From Pseudonocardia sp. HH130630-07 (GTDB lineage Bacteria > Actinomycetota > Actinomycetes > Mycobacteriales > Pseudonocardiaceae): DNA of 64,000 nucleotides. The translations under genes were made by a program, and so were the position numbers. Where the stretch lies: positions 1,612,001 to 1,676,000 of the forward strand of contig NZ_CP013854.1 of NCBI RefSeq assembly GCF_001698125.1, given 5' to 3'. Within the stretch, counting starts at the first letter, position 1, and the number at the start of each line of letters is the position of its first letter. Shown piece after piece: positions 25,396 to 33,635 of the stretch. The notes under the pieces are model-generated. The model was not told where the DNA came from and ran no database searches. It worked only from the letters and a program-made list of their open reading frames with translations.

Positions 25396-26604
25396 TCAGC
25401 CCGGCCCGCGACGGCGCCGCACCACGGGCGTGACCATCAGCAGCACCGCGGCCGTCGCGCCGAAGGCGGCCGCGAAACCGAACGGCTCGGCGATCGCACC
25501 GAGACCGGAGGCGCCGAGCCCCGTCCCCGCGTCGTAGGCGATGTTCCAGGCCGCGCTGGCCGCCCCGTAGTGCAGCGGGCCCGCGGCGGCGAACAGCGCC
25601 ACCATCGCGTCGTTCTGCACGAGCCCGAACCCGAGCCCGACGGCCGTCGCACCGGCCACCAGCAGTGCGGCACCGAGCGGGGCCGCGAGCACACCGAGCA
25701 TGCCGAGGGCGGCGAGCGCCGTCCCGACCGGCAGCAGCGCCCCGGGGCGGCCGCTGCGGTCGGTGAGCGATCCCGCCACACCCCGGCCGACGAGTGCGCC
25801 CAGCGCGGTCGCGAACAGCGCGGCGGGCACCGCGAACCGGGAGCCGGGTGCCGCGAGCGGTGCGAACGTGATCACGCCGCCCTGCGCCGTCGAGCAGGCC
25901 AGCATCGCGACGACCGGGGAGACCGGCAGCCGCGAGCGACGGCCGTCGTGCCGCGGCACCGGACCGACGCCGCGCCGCTCCCCCGGAACCGGGTGCCCGG
26001 ACCCTGCAGCGTCGGGGGCGGTGGCCGCCGCGACCGGGCCGACCGGCTCCGGCCCCCGGACGAACGCCACCACCACCGCCCCGGCGACCGGGGCGATCCC
26101 GGCGGCCACGAACACCCCGGCGAACCCGGCCGTGTCGACGACCGCCACCCCGGCCGGCAGCAGGACGAGCTGCGGGAGCCCGACGGCATAGCCGTACCGG
26201 GCGGACGCGCGTCCGTGCGCCGACGGCTCGACGAGCTCGGCGACCAGTGCGCTGCCCGCGACGGTCGCCATCCCGAACCCGATCCCGCGCAGTGCGGACA
26301 CCCCGAGCACCGGGGCGAGGTCCGCGGTCAGGGCGAGCAGCGGCGTCGGCAGGCCGAGCAGCAGCGACCCGGCGACGAGCACCGGCCGGTGCCCGATCCG
26401 GCGGAGCATCGCGGGCACCAGCAGCTGGGTGCCCACGGTCACCGCCATCAGGACGCCGGTGGTCAGCCCCGCCCCGAACTCCCCCGAGCCGCCGCGCGCC
26501 ACCCACAGCGGGACGACCGGCAGCAGCACGGCGTAGCCCCCGAAGCCGAGCGAGGTGGCCGCCAGGAGCAGCAGGAACGGCGGGGAGGAGAGCGAACGGG
26601 GCAC
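25396..26604 (-). CDS. MFS transporter next to the siderophore-binding lipoprotein
   Basis: The 402-residue protein has about twelve hydrophobic helices in two halves, joined by a charged loop (PVPGERRGVGPVPRHDGRRS). It carries an MFS-type loop motif in each half (for example RRIGHRPVLV and DRSGRPGALL). It lies 23 bp downstream of an iron-siderophore-binding lipoprotein gene on the same strand, so it probably moves a siderophore, either exporting the apo form or taking part in uptake. The GTG at 26604 is chosen because a GAGGGTGGGG stretch precedes it. No ABC permease or ATPase for the lipoprotein is nearby. Confidence 0.8.
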   Translation of the reverse strand: MPRSLSSPPFLLLLAATSLGFGGYAVLLPVVPLWVARGGSGEFGAGLTTGVLMAVTVGTQLLVPAMLRRIGHRPVLVAGSLLLGLPTPLLALTADLAPVLGVSALRGIGFGMATVAGSALVAELVEPSAHGRASARYGYAVGLPQLVLLPAGVAVVDTAGFAGVFVAAGIAPVAGAVVVAFVRGPEPVGPVAAATAPDAAGSGHPVPGERRGVGPVPRHDGRRSRLPVSPVVAMLACSTAQGGVITFAPLAAPGSRFAVPAALFATALGALVGRGVAGSLTDRSGRPGALLPVGTALAALGMLGVLAAPLGAALLVAGATAVGLGFGLVQNDAMVALFAAAGPLHYGAASAAWNIAYDAGTGLGASGLGAIAEPFGFAAAFGATAAVLLMVTPVVRRRRGPG

Positions 26605-26627
26605 GCCCCACCCTCGCAGAGCGCCGG

Positions 26628-27635
26628 TCAGGCCCTCGGCAGCGCCCGCTCCACCTGCGGCCCCACGCCGTCGAGCACGGCGGGCAGGCTGAGCACCGTC
26701 TGCCAGGCGAACGCCAGCTCGGTCGGGCCGTCCAGGAACACGGTGCGCCCCTTCCGGGTCGCGGCCAGCCGGGAGATCAGCGGGTCGCCCTCCACGGTCG
26801 CCCGCCCGCCGGGGGTGAACGACAGCTGGTCCCAGACGAGCAGGTCGCGGTCCAGCTCGGTGGACTGCTCGAAGCTCAGGTCGGCGTAGAACTTGGAGCC
26901 GGCGAACTCGTCGAACTCGGGCGGCACGACGAACCCGAGCGAGGTGAAGAACCGCGATCGCGGGTCCTGCGAGGCGAAGACCCCGAGCTTGTCGGCGCTG
27001 CGGGTCGCCACCGCGACCTGCTTGGCGGCCCACTGCGGGTTCGCGTCGCGCAGCGCGGCGAACCGGGCGTCCAGGTCGGTGACCAGCTGCTCGGCCTGCG
27101 GCGTGCGCCCCAGGGCCCGGCCGATGAACCGGGTCGTGTCCTGCCACGGCACGCCGTAGTCGGCGAAGCCGGCGGGCGGGCCGAGCGTCGGCGCGATACC
27201 GCTGATCGTAGCGTAGTTCTGCTGGTCCAGGTCGGAGTAGACGCCGATGATCAGGTCCGGCTGCAGCGCCGCGATCTTCTCCGGCTCCAGCGTCGTCATG
27301 TTCAGGACCTGGGGCTGGGCGCCCGTGCCGCGCAGCGCGTCGGCCGCCCAGGGCTGCACGGCGTTCGTCTCGTCGCCGTACCAGTAGCGGACCCCGACCG
27401 GCCCGACGCCGAGCGCCAGGATCGCGTCGTGGTCGGTGTAGCCGATGCTGACCACCCGCTGCGGGGCGCGCTCGATCGTCGTCGACCCGAACTCGTGCTC
27501 GATCGTGACCGGGAAACCCTCCCCCGCGTCCGCGGCACCGCCGTCGGCGGACTCCCCGCCGGACGCGCACCCGGTCAGGAGCACACCGCCCGCGGCCAGC
27601 GATCCGAGCAGCATCTGCCGCCGTGTGAACTCCAT
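26628..27635 (-). CDS. Iron-siderophore ABC transporter substrate-binding lipoprotein
   Basis: The 335-residue protein has a twin-arginine-like N-terminus (FTRRQMLLGSLAAGG) and a lipobox (VLLTGCASG, lipidated Cys at about 23). A helical-backbone type III periplasmic binding fold follows (RVVSIGYTDHDAILALGV and LQPDLIIGVYSDLDQQNY). It captures ferric siderophore at the outer face of the membrane. A candidate iron-dependent repressor site lies 35 bp upstream. The MFS gene is directly downstream. Confidence 0.9.
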   Translation of the reverse strand: MEFTRRQMLLGSLAAGGVLLTGCASGGESADGGAADAGEGFPVTIEHEFGSTTIERAPQRVVSIGYTDHDAILALGVGPVGVRYWYGDETNAVQPWAADALRGTGAQPQVLNMTTLEPEKIAALQPDLIIGVYSDLDQQNYATISGIAPTLGPPAGFADYGVPWQDTTRFIGRALGRTPQAEQLVTDLDARFAALRDANPQWAAKQVAVATRSADKLGVFASQDPRSRFFTSLGFVVPPEFDEFAGSKFYADLSFEQSTELDRDLLVWDQLSFTPGGRATVEGDPLISRLAATRKGRTVFLDGPTELAFAWQTVLSLPAVLDGVGPQVERALPRA

Positions 27636-27669
27636 GCCGGGCCTCCGTCGCTCGATCCCGGGCGGATCC

Positions 27670-27686
27670 TAGCCAGCGTTGGCTTA
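27670..27686. promoter_or_regulatory. Possible DtxR/IdeR-type iron box
   Basis: TAGCCA-GCGT-TGGCTTA is an imperfect inverted repeat 35 bp upstream of the siderophore lipoprotein gene, in one of the few less GC-rich spots. It only loosely resembles the 19-bp DtxR consensus. The assignment rests mainly on gene context. Confidence 0.35.
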
Positions 27687-27745
27687 CCTGCACACAGGTC
27701 ACCCTGAGTTGAGACACCGGAGTACGTCACACCGCTCCCGGGGGC

Positions 27746-28906
27746 TCAGTGCCGCGGCGCCCGGACCGCCGCGACCGGACGCCGGACGCGGTGCGGCCCG
27801 GACCGCGACCGGCCCGGCAGGTCGATCCGGTACACCCGGGCCGCGGTCCCCCCGAGCAGGGCCTCGCGGACGTCGTCGTCGAGCTCGGGGTACCGGCCGC
27901 GCAGCGGCTCGGGATAGCGGAACGCGAGCAGGTCGCGGACCAGCCGGGCCGGACGCACCAGCGGGTAGCCGCTGCCGAACATCAGCCGGTCCGGGCCGTA
28001 GGCGGCGAGCAGCTCCCCCAGCGCCCCGGCCGCCGGGACCGGGTCCCGGCGCAGCGCGACCAGCAGTTCGGTGAGCACGACGTGGACGTTCGGGCAGCGG
28101 GCGAGCCGGACCAGCGTCGCCGTCGGCGCGACGGCCGCGCCCAGGACGAACCGGACCCGCGGCAGCGCGTCGGCGAGCATCCGGACCTCGGCCGGGTCGA
28201 CCGCGCCCGCGGGCAGCGGCCCCGCCGTCCGGGCCCGGACCGGCAGCGCGGAGCCGGCCCGCACCGGGTCGGCCCAGCTCGGCCAGCGGGGGCGTGGGGC
28301 GGCGGCGCCGGCGTCGACCACGCCGGCGTGCGCCCACCCCGGTGCGTGCACCGACGGCCGGGCGGTCGGGGCGACGCCGAGGTGCACCACCCCGGCACCG
28401 GCCTGTTCGGCCCGGGCCAGCGTGCGGCGCAGCCAGGGCGCCCGCAGGGACACCGCCGTCTCCGGACGGCGCGACGGCAGCACGGTCAGCGCCCCGGTCC
28501 CCGCCCGGGACACCCGGGCCCCGATCCCGCGGGCCCGCGACCGGTCCGCGGGATCCAGCTCCCCGGCCGCCACGATCCGGCCCGGGTGCTCCGCGGCCAG
28601 CTCGGCGTGCCAGGCGGGCGCCGCGAACCCGAGGACGAACAGGTCCTCGAACGACGCCGGGACCAGGACGGCCCGGTCCACCGCCGACAGCACGTCCGCC
28701 GCCAGCGCATCCGGGGTGACCAGACCGAAGGCGTCGAGGGACAGCGGCCGCGGCGACGGGTCGAGCATCCGGTGCCGGTGGTGCAGGTCGGCGACGAACT
28801 GCTCGCCGGCCGGACCCGCCTGGTTGTGCGGGCGGCCGTCCCAGCCGTGGACCTGGGCGTCCACCACCGGGAACCGGCCCGTCGCCCCGCACCACCGATC
28901 CACCAC
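27746..28906 (-). CDS. Amidohydrolase-related protein of the monooxygenase operon
   Basis: The 386-residue protein has the overall pattern of amidohydrolase 2 proteins (FPVVDAQVHGWDGRP at the start, LMFGSGYPLVRP near residue 310, and a C-terminal LLGGTAARVYRI helix). The usual HxH metal pair is QVH here, and the catalytic Asp in the FGSDYP motif is Gly, so metal-dependent hydrolysis may be lost. Homologues accompany actinobacterial propane monooxygenase operons, where their role is unclear. The start codon is one of several in-frame GTGs; 28906 is best spaced from GGAGG. It is 78 bp downstream of groEL and ends the operon. Confidence 0.75.
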   Translation of the reverse strand: MVDRWCGATGRFPVVDAQVHGWDGRPHNQAGPAGEQFVADLHHRHRMLDPSPRPLSLDAFGLVTPDALAADVLSAVDRAVLVPASFEDLFVLGFAAPAWHAELAAEHPGRIVAAGELDPADRSRARGIGARVSRAGTGALTVLPSRRPETAVSLRAPWLRRTLARAEQAGAGVVHLGVAPTARPSVHAPGWAHAGVVDAGAAAPRPRWPSWADPVRAGSALPVRARTAGPLPAGAVDPAEVRMLADALPRVRFVLGAAVAPTATLVRLARCPNVHVVLTELLVALRRDPVPAAGALGELLAAYGPDRLMFGSGYPLVRPARLVRDLLAFRYPEPLRGRYPELDDDVREALLGGTAARVYRIDLPGRSRSGPHRVRRPVAAVRAPRH

Positions 28907-28984
28907 GACCACGCCTCCACCCTCACGGTCCGGCCCGGCACGCGCACGACGTACCGGGCCGGTTCCCCCTGCCGGACTCCCCGC

Positions 28985-30673
28985 TCAGCCCACCGACGGG
29001 CCGAGCCCCATCGACTGCGGGGTGCTGGAGTCCGGGCTGGGCTGGGGGATGCCCTCGTCCAGCTGGCCGAACTCGGTCATCAACGCCTTGTTCCAGGGCG
29101 TGACCTCCTCGGCCACCAGCGAGTTGGTGGTGAGGATGAGACCGGCGACCGAGGCGCCGTTCTGCAGGGCGGAGCGCACCACCCGCAGCGGGTCGATGAT
29201 CCCCATCTCGACCATGTTCCCGTAGCGGCCCTCCAAAGCGTCGAACCCGACGTCGGTGCCGCCCGCGGTCACCTGCTTGACCACCTCGTCACCGTCGTAG
29301 CCGGCGTTGGCCGCGATCAGGTGCACCGGTTCGGTGAGCGCGTGCCGCACGATCTCGACGCCGAGCCGGTAGTCCCCGGAGACGTCGAGTGAGTCCAGCG
29401 CCGGTTCGGCGTGCAGCAACGCGGCACCGCCACCGGCGACGATGCCCTCGGCGACCGCGGCCCGGGTGGCCTGCAGCGAGTCGTCGACCCGGTGCCGGAT
29501 CTCGCGGGCCTCGGCGTTCGTCGGCGCGCCGACCGAGATGATCGCGGCCCGACCGGACAGCCGCGCGATCCGGTCGGAGAAGAAGTCCTCGTCGGTGCCG
29601 ATGGTGGCCCTGGCCAGCTCCGCCCGCAGCTGGGACAGCCGGTACTCCAGGGCCTGCTTGTCGCCCTTGCCGCCGATGAACGTGGTGCTCTCGCTGTTCA
29701 CCCGGACCTGCGCGGCCCGGCCCAGGTGGGTGACGTCGATCTGCTCCAGGGAGAACGACGAGCTCTTCGAGTGCACCTTGCCGCCGCACAGCGCGGCCAT
29801 GTCCTCCAGCAGGTGGATCCGCTTCTCCCCGAAGCCGGGCGCCTTGATCGCGACGGCCTGGAAGTGCCCGTTGACGTGGTTGTGCACGAGCATCTGCAGG
29901 GCGGTGCCCTCGACGGTCTCGGCGACGACCACCAGCGGCCGGCGCTCGTTGCGCATGATCCGGTCGAGCACCGGCATGATCTGCTGGACGTCGCGGATCT
30001 TCTCCGCCGAGAACAGGATGTAGGGGTCCTCGACGACCGCCTCCAGGGTGCCCGGGTTGGTCACCATGTACGGCGAGACGTAGCCGTTGTCGAACTCGAA
30101 GTCCTCGACGAACGCGACCGAGACGCCCGGCACCGGGGTGTCGTCGACGGTCACGACGCCGTCGTCGCCGACGGTGTGCAGGGCGCGGGCGACGACGGTG
30201 CCGATCGTCCAGTCGTCGTTGGCCGAGATCGCCGCGACCCTGGCGTAGTCCTCCTCGGTGCCGACCGGGTGCGCGACGGTCTGCAGCCGGTCCACGAGCG
30301 CGCCGACCGCGATGTCGATGCCCCGCTTGACCAGCACCGGGTTGCCACCGCCCTCGATCGCGCCCATGCCCTCGCGCACGATCGCCTGGGCGATGACGGT
30401 GGCGGTGGTGGTGCCGTCGCCGACGGTGTCGTTCGTCTTCACCGCGGCTTCCTTGACCAGCTGGGCGCCCATGTTCTCGAACGGGTCGCGCAGGTGGATC
30501 TCCCGGGCGATGGTGACGCCGTCGTTGGTGACCTCCGGCGAGCCGGTGATCTTCTCCAGGATGACGTTGCGGCCCTTGGGTCCGAGCGTGCTCTTGACGG
30601 CCTCCGCGAGCTGGTCGACGCCGGCCTGCAGCAGGTGCCTGCCCTCGGCACCGAATCGGAGTTCCTTGGCCAT
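28985..30673 (-). CDS. prmG: Dedicated GroEL-type chaperonin of the monooxygenase operon
   Basis: The 562-residue protein is a full-length group I chaperonin (MAKELRFGAEGRHLLQAGVD, ATP motif VGDGTTTATVIAQAI, VEGIVAGGGAALLHAE). The normal Gly-Gly-Met C-terminal repeats are absent; it ends PQSMGLGPSVG. In mycobacteria a GroEL-like protein encoded beside the related mim monooxygenase is needed for folding the hydroxylase large subunit, and the same role is inferred here. A 14-bp-stem hairpin separates it from prmD and may tune its level. No groES is nearby. Confidence 0.9.
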   Translation of the reverse strand: MAKELRFGAEGRHLLQAGVDQLAEAVKSTLGPKGRNVILEKITGSPEVTNDGVTIAREIHLRDPFENMGAQLVKEAAVKTNDTVGDGTTTATVIAQAIVREGMGAIEGGGNPVLVKRGIDIAVGALVDRLQTVAHPVGTEEDYARVAAISANDDWTIGTVVARALHTVGDDGVVTVDDTPVPGVSVAFVEDFEFDNGYVSPYMVTNPGTLEAVVEDPYILFSAEKIRDVQQIMPVLDRIMRNERRPLVVVAETVEGTALQMLVHNHVNGHFQAVAIKAPGFGEKRIHLLEDMAALCGGKVHSKSSSFSLEQIDVTHLGRAAQVRVNSESTTFIGGKGDKQALEYRLSQLRAELARATIGTDEDFFSDRIARLSGRAAIISVGAPTNAEAREIRHRVDDSLQATRAAVAEGIVAGGGAALLHAEPALDSLDVSGDYRLGVEIVRHALTEPVHLIAANAGYDGDEVVKQVTAGGTDVGFDALEGRYGNMVEMGIIDPLRVVRSALQNGASVAGLILTTNSLVAEEVTPWNKALMTEFGQLDEGIPQPSPDSSTPQSMGLGPSVG

Positions 30674-30738
30674 GGTGGGTCCTCCCGGAGAGAGTCGGTC
30701 TGCGTGCGCGGGTGCGGAACGGATCTCGTGGTGCGCCG

Positions 30739-30791
30739 TCGCACCACCCGGGCCGGCCGGAGGGGCCGGGTCGTCGCCCCGGGTGGTGCGA
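30739..30791 (-). terminator. Attenuator-like hairpin between prmD and the chaperonin gene
   Basis: TCGCACCACCCGGG (30739-30752) pairs perfectly with CCCGGGTGGTGCGA (30778-30791). The 25-base loop can form its own GGCC-rich stem. It lies between two genes of the same operon, so it probably acts as a partial terminator or an RNA-processing stabiliser that sets chaperonin below oxygenase levels. Confidence 0.6.
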
Positions 30792-30818
30792 TGGGTCGTG
30801 CGGATCGGGCCCTGCGGG

Positions 30819-31190
30819 TCAGGTCACCGGCTTCAGGTCGAAGTCGATGTACTCCGCGGCGTCCTCGGGATTGGCGAACATGATCGTCTTCTCGTCGAGG
30901 TGGACCATGCGCCCGTAGTGGGTCGACATGTTCTCCTCGAACTCCGCGGCGTCGAACCAGCCGTCCTCACGGCCGGCCTCCTCGTCCATCGAGGCGTAGT
31001 CGACCTCGAACATCCCGTGCCCGTCGACGCGGATCATCGACGGCAGGTGCTGCACGGTCACGTTGTCCTGACGGTCCAGGACGGTCGCCATGATCGCGCC
31101 GATCTGGTTGTTCATCAGGGTGAAGCCGCACATGTTGGACGCGGTGCTGTCCTGCTTGAACGGACTGTCGGTGCTCGTCGGGTTCGACAT
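30819..31190 (-). CDS. prmD: Propane monooxygenase coupling protein (MmoB/DmpM family)
   Basis: The 123-residue protein is a regulatory coupling protein of soluble diiron monooxygenases. It contains NNQIGAIMATVLDRQDNV and LPSMIRVDGHGMFEVDY, the conserved core that docks on the hydroxylase alpha subunit and tunes oxygen activation. The ATG at 31190 shares a base with the TGA of prmC, so it is translationally coupled. It carries no cofactor motif, as expected. Confidence 0.92.
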   Translation of the reverse strand: MSNPTSTDSPFKQDSTASNMCGFTLMNNQIGAIMATVLDRQDNVTVQHLPSMIRVDGHGMFEVDYASMDEEAGREDGWFDAAEFEENMSTHYGRMVHLDEKTIMFANPEDAAEYIDFDLKPVT

Positions 31191-32383
31191 CACTGCCTCA
31201 GCTCCTCGGGGGCGTCGAGACCGAGATCGGCGCAGATCCCGGCGAAGCGGCTCTTGGCACGGTCGAGGGAATCCTCGAACGTCGGCGGCTTCGAGTCCGA
31301 CTGCGACCACATCGGCTGCATCGTCCGGGCGGCCTCGATCGCCTGCGGGACGTAGGTCCGCAACCAGCCGCTCATCAGCGCCCGGTTGTGCTCGGCGAAC
31401 TCGCGGTCGGAGTTGAGCGGTGCGAAACAGGCCACCGTCCAGCGCAGGTCCCGCTGCGCGTAGTCGTACTCACCGGCCCCCATCACGGTCGGGGTCACGA
31501 AGTCGCCGTTGGTGGCCGCGGACTGCATGACCAGGTTCGACCGGAACAGCTCCCCGATCAGCGGCTCGAAGACGCAGTTGGCGGCGAAGACGGCCTCGCC
31601 CCAGTCGTCCTGGACCGCGGTGAGCGCCTCGGTGAGCTTGCGGGCGCCCTGCCACTCCGGTGCGTTGTCCCAGGCGTCGAGGTGTGCGGTGCCGTCGAAG
31701 CCGTCGATCTCCTCGGACAGCGTCAGGTTGTAGAGCGCGAGGTCCTGGGCGAACCGGATCTTGCGGGTGCAGTTCGCGGCCAGTGCCGTGTTGTGCATGT
31801 TGGTCGGCGCCGAGCGCTCGTTGGACGCGAACACGTAGAGCCCGAGCACGTGCTCGATGTGCATCCAGGCGCCGACGTTGCGCTCGACGAACCGCATCCA
31901 GTTCGGGTTCCACAGCTCGAACGCCTTGGCGTGCCGGGCGTTGTCGATGTTCTGGGTGAGCTGGCGGACGACGTTCGCGTTGTAGCGGTAGAGGCTCTGC
32001 TCCCACTCCTCGTTGGGGTCGCGGAACTCGTGCCAGCCGTGCGCCGGCCAGTTCTTGACGTGCATGCCGCCGGTACCGGGCCCGCGCTGCGGCTCGGGCT
32101 CGTCGACGCCCCAGGCCTTCAGCTTGGTCCAGTGCAGCGGGTAGCCGCCCTCGCCGTTGGCGAACCCGTAGATCCAGCCCTGGGCCAGGTAGTGCCGCGG
32201 GTCCGGCTGGACCTCGACGGTGGTGTCCTCGTAGAGGGTCTGCTTGCGCTTCGCCGGGTTGTAGTAGTTGTAGCGGCGCGCGGTCGAACTGGAGTCCGGG
32301 AACTCCCTGGCCCCGGCCTCGGCGTCGGTGAAGACGGGTTTCGGGACGCTCCGCTGAGGCGTCTCCGGCTGTGTCGAAGTCAT
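31190..32383 (-). CDS. prmC: Propane monooxygenase hydroxylase small (beta) subunit
   Basis: The 397-residue protein is the beta subunit of a soluble diiron monooxygenase hydroxylase. It shows the expected RRYNYYNPAKRKQTLYED, GWHEFRDPNEEWEQSLYRYN and WMHIEHVLGLYVFASNERS features but no paired ExxH iron ligands. It stabilises the alpha subunit in the alpha2beta2 complex. Its ATG lies inside the end of prmB (four-base overlap), and its stop overlaps prmD, so the three are tightly coupled. Confidence 0.93.
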   Translation of the reverse strand: MTSTQPETPQRSVPKPVFTDAEAGAREFPDSSSTARRYNYYNPAKRKQTLYEDTTVEVQPDPRHYLAQGWIYGFANGEGGYPLHWTKLKAWGVDEPEPQRGPGTGGMHVKNWPAHGWHEFRDPNEEWEQSLYRYNANVVRQLTQNIDNARHAKAFELWNPNWMRFVERNVGAWMHIEHVLGLYVFASNERSAPTNMHNTALAANCTRKIRFAQDLALYNLTLSEEIDGFDGTAHLDAWDNAPEWQGARKLTEALTAVQDDWGEAVFAANCVFEPLIGELFRSNLVMQSAATNGDFVTPTVMGAGEYDYAQRDLRWTVACFAPLNSDREFAEHNRALMSGWLRTYVPQAIEAARTMQPMWSQSDSKPPTFEDSLDRAKSRFAGICADLGLDAPEELRQ

Positions 32384-33435
32384 ACCGTTCCGTCGCCTTC
32401 CGGCTCACCGGTCGTGGTGAACCTGTCGTAGAAGATGTTCTGCTCGCTCACGCCCAGCCGGGTGAGCGTCGCGATGGCCGCATCGACCATCGGCGGCGGT
32501 CCGCAGACGTAGGCATCGACTCCCTTCAGGTCGGTCTCGTGCGCACTGACGACATCGGTGATCAGGCCGGTCTCGCCGTCCCACTCCGTGCCGGGCTCCG
32601 GCTCGGAGAGCGCTGGGACGAACCGGAATCCGGTGAGCTGCGGGGCGAGTGCGGCGATCTCCTTCTCGAAGCAGAGGTCCCGCGCGGTCCGGGCGCCGTA
32701 GTAGAAGGTGGCGCGCCGCTCGACCCCGCCCTCGGCCATCGCCCGCAGCAGTCCCAGCACCGGGGCCATCCCGGCCCCGCCCCCGACGAAGACCACCGGC
32801 GAGTTGCGGTTCTGGCGCAGGGTGAACGTGCCGAACGGGGCCTCGACCGCCAGCCGGTCCCCGACCTGCACCTGCTTGTCGAGGTACTCGGAGAACAGGC
32901 CGTCCGGATAGATCTTCACGACGAACTCGAACACGCCGTCCCGGTTCGGGACGTTGGCCATCGAGAACGAGCGGGTCTCCTCGGTCCCCGGGACCACGAA
33001 GTCCATGTACTGGCCGGGGAAGAACTTGATCTCCGACGGCTCGACCAGCTTGACCGTCAGGTGGCGCATGTCGTGGGTGACGGCCTCGTTCGACAGGACC
33101 TCGACCGTCCCCTTCGTCAGGGGCAGACCGGAGCGGATGATCTCCTCGTCGTAGTTGAGGAGCTCGATGACCAGGTCCTCGTACGCGTGCGCCCGGCAGA
33201 GGAGGGTCGAGCCCTCCTCCTTCTCGTAGTCCGGCAGCGCGAACGTCGAGTAGCTGTCGTACTCGATGTCCTCACCATCGAGGACGAACGACTTGCAGGC
33301 CGCGCACTGGCCTTCCTTGCAGCCGTGCATGAGCTGCACACCCTGCTCGGCGGCAGCACGCAGGATGTTCTGGTCGGAGTCGACCTCGATCTCGATGCCG
33401 ACCGGTTCGAACCGCACGACGTGTTTGTCACCCAC
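32380..33435 (-). CDS. prmB: Propane monooxygenase reductase
   Basis: The 351-residue protein has an N-terminal plant-type [2Fe-2S] ferredoxin domain with cysteines C39, C44, C47 and C80 (GCKEGQCAACKSF and LLCRAH). An FAD-binding domain (ETRSFSMANVP) and an NAD(P)H-binding domain (VFVGGGAGMAPVLGLL and AYVCGPPPMVDAA) follow. It passes electrons from NADH to the hydroxylase diiron centre. The GTG at 33435 gives a start typical of the family. A 200-bp gap with two strong hairpins separates it from prmA. Confidence 0.93.
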   Translation of the reverse strand: MGDKHVVRFEPVGIEIEVDSDQNILRAAAEQGVQLMHGCKEGQCAACKSFVLDGEDIEYDSYSTFALPDYEKEEGSTLLCRAHAYEDLVIELLNYDEEIIRSGLPLTKGTVEVLSNEAVTHDMRHLTVKLVEPSEIKFFPGQYMDFVVPGTEETRSFSMANVPNRDGVFEFVVKIYPDGLFSEYLDKQVQVGDRLAVEAPFGTFTLRQNRNSPVVFVGGGAGMAPVLGLLRAMAEGGVERRATFYYGARTARDLCFEKEIAALAPQLTGFRFVPALSEPEPGTEWDGETGLITDVVSAHETDLKGVDAYVCGPPPMVDAAIATLTRLGVSEQNIFYDRFTTTGEPEGDGTV

Positions 33436-33542
33436 GGCCGTCGACCGCCTCTCTGGTGGTGGGTCACCGTCTGACCGAACTGATAAATAGGACTAATCGG
33501 ACATGGGCGGGCACACGGGTGCCCCGGAGGAACGGGCGGGGT

Positions 33543-33576
33543 GGTCCGGCCGGGAAGACGACCTCCCGGCCGGACC
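33543..33576 (-). terminator. Intra-operon hairpin 1 between prmA and prmB
   Basis: GGTCCGGCCGGGA (33543-33555) pairs perfectly with TCCCGGCCGGACC (33564-33576) over eight bases. In the minus-strand mRNA it is about 60 nt after the prmA stop. It could be a partial terminator or a 3' stabiliser of a processed prmA transcript. Confidence 0.6.
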
Positions 33577-33583
33577 GCGGGAA

Positions 33584-33615
33584 GAGGGCCCCGTCATGGC
33601 GTGACGGGCGCCCTC
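33584..33615 (-). terminator. Intra-operon hairpin 2 between prmA and prmB
   Basis: GAGGGC plus CCGTCA pair with TGACGG plus GCCCTC, with a small internal irregularity, at 33584-33615. It is the first of two tandem hairpins met by polymerase after prmA. Together they suggest that prmA mRNA accumulates above the reductase mRNA. Confidence 0.55.
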
Positions 33616-33635
33616 CCCCCTCGCCTGACCCGCGC

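Noticed and set aside
27699..28895. Alternative minus frame over the amidohydrolase gene
   Set aside because: The frame at 27746-28906 has the amidohydrolase-like motifs. The 27699 frame is an Arg/Gly/Pro-rich shadow.
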